This document shows, piece by piece, positions 22,716 to 26,281 of a stretch of 26,281 bases of DNA. The notes under the pieces are model-generated. The model ran no database searches. It was not told the origin of the DNA and saw only the letters and a program-made list of their open reading frames with translations. Within the stretch, counting starts at the first letter, position 1; each line of letters starts with the position of its first letter. The position numbers were made by a program, and so were the translations under genes. Source of the stretch: a virus; the IMG/VR virus record IMGVR_UViG_3300005253_000398, positions 1 to 26,281 of that record, one strand, 5' to 3'.

Positions 22716-22936
22716 GCATCGCTCGGGTACAAATAAGATGTAGGGATTACAGAGACTTATAAATAGTTCGCCGACTCAGGATTTATTTTAAGTGGGTTGG
22801 ATTTATCCCACTATGTAGGGATATCAATATCTTGCGTGTCCAGAGTGTCGAAATAGCGGTGTCTTTCGTGCACCTTTTTTACAAAAACACGACGTGCCAG
22901 GGCGCGAGATTCCTTTTTTCTGTACCCGAGCGATGC
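22716..22936. repeat. 16-bp perfect inverted repeat, arms 189 bases apart
   Basis: GCATCGCTCGGGTACA at 22716-22731 is exactly reverse-complementary to TGTACCCGAGCGATGC at 22921-22936. The bases flanking the arms do not match, so the repeat is exactly 16 bp. The 189 bases between contain no gene. The arms end in GGGTACA, a motif that recurs twice more just beyond the right arm. Confidence 0.7.
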
Positions 22937-22958
22937 GGGCGGGTACACCTGGGGTACA
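22921..22958. repeat. Cluster of GGGTACA motifs (operator or iteron candidate)
   Basis: TGTACCC at 22921-22927, GGGTACA at 22941-22947 and GGGTACA at 22952-22958 lie within 38 bases. A fourth copy is at 22725-22731 and a GGGTAC at 22389-22384 on the minus strand. The first pair forms an inverted repeat with a 13-base spacer. Clustered copies of a 7-base motif in a noncoding stretch suggest a protein-binding site. Confidence 0.5.
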
Positions 22959-23054
22959 ACTTTAATCTATACGGAACAACGCCCTATTTATCCGAGACGA
23001 AAAAACGGGAAAGTCAAACGGGAGTAAACGGCGATTTGTAGAGGCGTATTTTTT

Positions 23055-23795
23055 TCACCGTTTTTTCACGAAAGTTGAGGTGAATTGCGCGAGCAATTGC
23101 CCGGCGTCCTTCGGCGAGCCCTTGAAGATGATCGAGGCGAGCCGGTCGGAAAGCGCTTTCGTTCGTTCAAGGGCGGCCTCCAGATCAAGGGCGTGCAAGG
23201 TCGTATCCACGCCGAGGGAGCGGCTGTCCTTAGCGCGCAACTCTGTGACCTCGGCGATACGTTTGTTCACCGCTTCAACTTCGTCCAACGCCGCCTTGAT
23301 GTGGTCGAGCAACGACAGCCCGCTCTTCTTGTCGTCGCCCTTGATCGCCAACGTCCCGGTATCGACGCCCGCCCCGAGCATGACAGGCGAGACCTCATGG
23401 ACGGTGAGCTTCTTCAACAGCCGCACCGATTCACCGTCCCGCGTCTCGGTCTCTGAGTCCTCAATCTTGAAACCATACGACCACTCGATCAGACCCTTGC
23501 CTTGCTCCAGATCGAACTTGAGGGCCGAGTGCCATTCCTTGCCGCTGGCGGTGTCCAGATTGATCTTGAATTCGGCGAGAGCTTCATCGCCTTTCTCGAA
23601 AATCCGAGCCGAGCCCAACGGCACCGCGCCCCAATCGTGCGACGGCATTACCTTGACGTTCTGCTCACCGAACGCGCCAGGCAGTGTGATATCGCCATCC
23701 GAGTCGATGACGTTGAGCGTTGCGAAGCGCGCCAGTCCCACGCCCGCTTCGTCAAGCTCCTTTAGATGCGTGATTGTTTTCCGTTCAATATCCAT
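23055..23795 (-). CDS. Prohead maturation protease, HK97 family (S78-type)
   Basis: A 246-residue protein starting MDIERKTITHLKELDEAG at ATG 23795, with AGGAG 7 bases upstream; the longer frame overlaps the portal gene and starts with non-coding-like basic sequence. Catalytic landmarks of the herpes-assemblin-like prohead proteases are visible: His in VMPSHDWGAVPLG near residue 52, Ser in GLIEWSYGFK near 107, and the strand VHEVSPVMLGAG near 135. Residues from about 165 on form a helical extension (LLDHIKAALDEVEAVNKRIAEV) that may act as internal scaffold. It cleaves the delta domain of the capsid protein. It is followed by the gene-free kilobase in place of the capsid gene. Confidence 0.9.
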   Translation of the reverse strand: MDIERKTITHLKELDEAGVGLARFATLNVIDSDGDITLPGAFGEQNVKVMPSHDWGAVPLGSARIFEKGDEALAEFKINLDTASGKEWHSALKFDLEQGKGLIEWSYGFKIEDSETETRDGESVRLLKKLTVHEVSPVMLGAGVDTGTLAIKGDDKKSGLSLLDHIKAALDEVEAVNKRIAEVTELRAKDSRSLGVDTTLHALDLEAALERTKALSDRLASIIFKGSPKDAGQLLAQFTSTFVKKR

Positions 23796-23799
23796 GATC

Positions 23800-25911
23800 C
23801 TACTCCTGCTGATCCGCTTGTATGAGCGGCGAGAATGACCGCGTGCCGTTCGGATGCTCGTCGGCGGCCAGGGCCTGCGCCTCATCGAGCGTCACCGTGA
23901 TCCCGTCCATGGCCGAACATATATCATCGTCGAAGCCCGTCCGATTGTCGAACACCATGGCCTGTTGCACGCCGGCCTCGCGGGACCGCTCGATGGTCGA
24001 CGTGGACTGTGCGAAAGCCGTCTCGGTGCGGGCAATCACCTTGGCCCTGGTCTGGACATCCCGATACCGTCCGCGCTCGATATCGACACGCACGCGCCGC
24101 GCCAACGCATCGGCCCCTTCGCCCGCCGCCCGGCCCTCGGCGATCGCATTGAATAGCGATGTCTTGGCCCTCTCTGTCATGTCGATCAGACCCGCCCTGC
24201 GGCCTCCAGCGGAGACCACTGCCCGCGCTACCGGGTCGGGTAGGCCCGTGGATAGGCCCAGTGCCTCGGCGGCCTCTCCCGACGACTTGGCGACCTCCAA
24301 ATAAACGGCTTCATACGTCTCGCGCAGGACGGCTTCGGACACCTCCATTGATGCCCCGCCAAGGATGCGTTCGACGATGATCATGTCTTCCGCCGATGCT
24401 TTGAACGTCTCTTGCAATATCGGCAGGGCGACGGCGGCAACGTCTCGGCCCATCTTTTCAAAGAAGGCGATCAGGCGGCGCTCGAACAACTCGACAAGGC
24501 CGGGCTGTTGACGCGCCATCATCGCCACAAATCGCGCTTGAGCCTGCGTCGGCTTATGGGATCTCCGCAACGCCAGCCGTTCCTCGGTCGGCGAATGGTC
24601 TGATTTCTGTCCGCCGCGTTGATATGCCAGCAGCGGTATGACGTTCCCCTTGGCGTCCTGATTGATCGGCAACGCCATGGATGCGCCGGCAGGAACCTCG
24701 ATGGTCGCCAGCCCACGAAGATAGACCTCATCGGCTGGAGTGACATCAAGGCCCATGGCTCGCCGCCCATCCGAGACCAAGGCCCACCCGCCAACAATCA
24801 GTGTATTCCAGCGCGTGGCCCGTAAGTTCATATCCTCTTCGAGCGCCGTCACCTGGGATGTATCGAATTCGACGACCTCGTTATTTGACTGGCCGCGCAT
24901 GAAATCCGGCATCAAGGATCGTTGAAGCGTATCGGCGAAGGATCGATGAATAGGGATGATGCCGTTGATCCAGGCGAGCTTGCGCATTTCGTTCATCGTC
25001 GCGCCGACCTTGGTCGATTGCAGCCCGGCCCCAAAGCCGACGATGGCCGCCGGTATCCCGAGACATGAACATACCCGTTCCTCGGCAACGTCCCGCACCA
25101 CGCTCAGATCCATTTGTTGCGGGTTGAAGCCATACTGCTCGACCTTCGTCTTGCCCCCCATGATCAACGGTGCGCCTCGACGATCCCCGGTGAACGCTTC
25201 CTTGAACCATGTCTTGGTCGCCGTCACATCTGCAGGGGCAACGCTCGTTTCACCGTCTGGCGAGATCACCAGCCCAGGGACGCCCTGATTGCGCAGCAAC
25301 GACGAAACCCAGTTGCTTGATTCCAGGTCCATGAATATCTCGCGGATCGCGCCATGGATCGGCGAGATGCCGAGACGGGTATTCCTGGGGTCGATGCCGG
25401 CGCGGAAATGCACAACATCCTCGGGCGGAACCTTGGAAGGCGTCCCTGCGCCGTGGTTGTACTCATAGTGACTGATGAATTCCATGCCATTCTCAGGCCA
25501 TTTCGGCGTCATCCTCCAGTGCGGGACATACCAAAGCTCGACCACCTTGCCGCTATCGTTCCTGATCTTGAGCCAATAGGCATTGCCCGCCGTGAGATAC
25601 GAGAACACCGTGGCCGACCATAGATCCAGCCCTGAGTATCCTGGGTTGGGCGTGTCGATCAGGGCGACCAGATCATGGTTCACGACTTCCTCAATCTCAT
25701 CACCCTTGCGTTTGACCACTCGCAACCAGGCCTCGGTAAAGGCGCGCTGTATCCATTGAACAGGCGCGGTGACGACGGATGAATCGATGCCGGTGCCAAC
25801 TTCCTTGGCATAATCAAATTTGGTGCGGGAGAGGAAGCCGAGCAGGAAGTTCGAGGCCCCGGTATGCCTCATGGCCGAGAGGGCTTTGGTGAAGGCTTTG
25901 AAGAGGTTCAT
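23800..25911 (-). CDS. Portal protein fused to a C-terminal MuF-like head morphogenesis domain
   Basis: A 703-residue protein. Residues 1 to about 420 are an HK97-family portal: VVTAPVQWIQRAFTEAWLRV, TPNPGYSGLDLWSATVFSYLTAGNAYWLK, VVHFRAGIDPRNTRLGISPI, EERVCSCLGIPAAIVGFG, and the crown/tunnel helices after it. After a helical linker (KSDHSPTEERLALRR onward), residues about 590-703 match a MuF domain: VQTRAKVIARTETAFAQS, the DDDICSAMDGITVTLDEAQ segment and DEHPNGTRSFSPL, where many MuF proteins have HPNCRC. The portal is the DNA gate; MuF proteins are minor head proteins, usually a separate gene. Here one polypeptide carries both. The start overlaps the upstream small gene by 4 nt. Confidence 0.85.
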   Translation of the reverse strand: MNLFKAFTKALSAMRHTGASNFLLGFLSRTKFDYAKEVGTGIDSSVVTAPVQWIQRAFTEAWLRVVKRKGDEIEEVVNHDLVALIDTPNPGYSGLDLWSATVFSYLTAGNAYWLKIRNDSGKVVELWYVPHWRMTPKWPENGMEFISHYEYNHGAGTPSKVPPEDVVHFRAGIDPRNTRLGISPIHGAIREIFMDLESSNWVSSLLRNQGVPGLVISPDGETSVAPADVTATKTWFKEAFTGDRRGAPLIMGGKTKVEQYGFNPQQMDLSVVRDVAEERVCSCLGIPAAIVGFGAGLQSTKVGATMNEMRKLAWINGIIPIHRSFADTLQRSLMPDFMRGQSNNEVVEFDTSQVTALEEDMNLRATRWNTLIVGGWALVSDGRRAMGLDVTPADEVYLRGLATIEVPAGASMALPINQDAKGNVIPLLAYQRGGQKSDHSPTEERLALRRSHKPTQAQARFVAMMARQQPGLVELFERRLIAFFEKMGRDVAAVALPILQETFKASAEDMIIVERILGGASMEVSEAVLRETYEAVYLEVAKSSGEAAEALGLSTGLPDPVARAVVSAGGRRAGLIDMTERAKTSLFNAIAEGRAAGEGADALARRVRVDIERGRYRDVQTRAKVIARTETAFAQSTSTIERSREAGVQQAMVFDNRTGFDDDICSAMDGITVTLDEAQALAADEHPNGTRSFSPLIQADQQE

Positions 25912-26132
25912 GGCGAGAACGAACCGTAATAGAGTGATCCCTGGCCGTCACCGAGATCGATGCGCCACCAGTTGTCAGTCGTGGAAGCCGGGATAAATAT
26001 GGTTGCATCCTCGGCCTGATCGTCAGCCTCAATGAATTTCATGATGCTCGGATCTGTGCTGATCGGAAATTCCATCGAGGTAAATTGCGCAGCGTCGCCG
26101 ATAGTAATCGTGTCGCCTCTTTCCTTGGTCAC
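25908..26132 (-). CDS. Small hypothetical protein between terminase and portal
   Basis: A 74-residue protein if started at GTG 26132, which overlaps the terminase stop (GTGA at 26129-26132) and gives MTKERGDTITIGDAAQF. A GTG at 26144 would add four residues but has its ribosome-binding sequence too close. The product is acidic and beta-rich (TSMEFPISTDPSIMKFIE, ATIFIPASTTDNWWRIDLG) and ends YYGSFSP. It overlaps the portal start by 4 nt. No family recognised; possibly a small head or packaging accessory protein. Confidence 0.55.
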   Translation of the reverse strand: MTKERGDTITIGDAAQFTSMEFPISTDPSIMKFIEADDQAEDATIFIPASTTDNWWRIDLGDGQGSLYYGSFSP

Positions 26133-26231
26133 AACGGCACCCACCTTTCCTGTTTCCTGATCAGCGGCTCAAGCGAATATCTCACAGCATCCCATATATG
26201 TTCGTTGCCCTCGCGCAGCACTGGTAACACG
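26129..26231 (-). CDS. Terminase large subunit, C-terminal fragment (cut by contig end)
   Basis: The last 33 codons of a gene on the minus strand, ending TGA at 26131-26129. It reads VLPVLREGNEHIWDAVRYSL and continues EPLIRKQERWVPL. The pattern GN-H-WDA-RY-LEPL is the usual C-terminal signature of phage large terminases, close to the end of the nuclease domain, and the position just before the portal fits. The gene is interrupted at 26231 by adapter sequence, not by biology. Confidence 0.7.
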
Positions 26232-26281
26232 CTGTCTCTTATACACATCTCCAAGCCCACGAGACCGTACTAGATCTCGTA
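26232..26281 (+). other. Illumina Nextera adapter and i7 index read-through (artefact)
   Basis: 26232-26250 is CTGTCTCTTATACACATCT, the Nextera transposase end sequence. 26251-26265 is CCAAGCCCACGAGAC, which differs from the Nextera read-2 adapter by one base (A for G at the third position). 26266-26273 is CGTACTAG, the sequence of a standard Nextera i7 index. 26274-26281 is ATCTCGTA, the start of the P7 flow-cell sequence. Translated, it gives the known artefact peptide type LSLIHI-KPTRPY. Confidence 0.98.

Larger units (their letters stand above)
22425..23054. other. AT-rich, repeat-rich gene-free region (regulatory or origin-like)
   Basis: About 630 bases with no convincing gene on either strand; the one plus-strand frame at 22832-23041 lacks a ribosome-binding site and coding character. 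The composition is much more AT-rich than the flanking genes. It holds two overlapping DnaA boxes, a 16-bp inverted repeat, GGGTACA motifs, two 10-bp direct repeats (GGTAAGGGGG at 22672 and 22707, ATGTAGGGAT at 22738 and 22813), a tandem ATCATACC repeat near 22594-22609 and a small inverted repeat AGTGGG/CCCACT near 22790-22812. Confidence 0.6.

Noticed and set aside
22860-22880. Possible plus-strand terminator (GGTG/CACC stem followed by six T)
   Set aside because: Only 4-5 base pairs, and no plus-strand gene upstream that it would end.
22832-23041. 69-residue plus-strand frame in the AT-rich region
   Set aside because: Weak start, no leader, amino acid mix not protein-like; spans the repeat cluster.
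23080-23838. 252-residue plus-strand frame
   Set aside because: Antisense shadow of the protease gene; low-complexity Ser/Arg content.
26085-26273. 62-residue plus-strand frame ending in LIHISKPTRPY
   Set aside because: The C-terminus is translated sequencing adapter and the rest is antisense to the terminase and small gene.
1-26281. CRISPR array, tRNA, integrase or attachment site
   Set aside because: No regularly spaced direct repeats, no tRNA cloverleaf and no recombinase motif found by reading both strands.

Overview
The window is the end of an assembled contig carrying most of the structural half of a long-tailed (siphovirus-type) phage or prophage with an HK97-fold capsid. The high GC content, the sequence style of the tail and chaperone proteins, and the DUF1353 and DUF6950-like genes suggest a host in the Alphaproteobacteria or a similar high-GC Gram-negative group. 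That host call is inference; nothing in the window identifies the host. No integrase, bacterial gene or tRNA is visible.

Layout. Almost everything is on the minus strand, so the late operon reads from high to low coordinates. It starts with the C-terminal fragment of the large terminase (26129-26231) and a small gene. Then come a portal fused to a MuF-type domain (23800-25911), the prohead protease (23055-23795), a gene-free stretch of about 1.1 kb (21934-23054) and the major capsid protein (20668-21933). A fibre-like protein follows inside the head module (18872-20614), then three small head genes, the head-tail adaptor and a head-closure candidate. A LAGLIDADG homing endonuclease (16570-17001) is spliced in here. 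After it come an HK97 gp10-like neck protein, the tail terminator, the tail tube protein, a tail assembly chaperone pair that appears to need a -1 frameshift, the tape measure protein, three tail-tip assembly proteins and the 1186-residue J-like tail tip protein. Last come fibre-like and secreted proteins and a lysis region (membrane protein, GH24 lysozyme, DUF1353, lipoprotein). Many genes overlap by 1 or 4 nt (TGATG, ATGA), so translation is probably coupled along the operon.

A separate cluster of six very small plus-strand genes (95-1591) converges on the late operon and overlaps its last gene by 4 nt. One encodes a CxxC/CxxxxC putative zinc-binding protein and one a 31-residue membrane peptide.

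The most interesting region is 21934-23054, between protease and capsid genes. It has a consensus-like minus-strand promoter (TTGACA, 16 nt, TACATT). Next is about 330 nt with strong RNA folding potential: two copies of a 95-nt-period domain with a GC-rich closing stem and a GNRA-loop hairpin, then two more stems. A second promoter (TTGACA, 17 nt, TATTAC) follows, immediately before the capsid gene. I read this as a phage structured noncoding RNA or capsid leader that I do not recognise. Upstream of it is an AT-rich, repeat-rich stretch with two overlapping DnaA boxes, a 16-bp perfect inverted repeat and four GGGTACA motifs, which looks like a regulatory region or a replication origin.

The last 50 bases (26232-26281) are not biological. 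They are Illumina Nextera adapter plus i7 index sequence left on the contig, so the terminase gene is cut by an assembly artefact.
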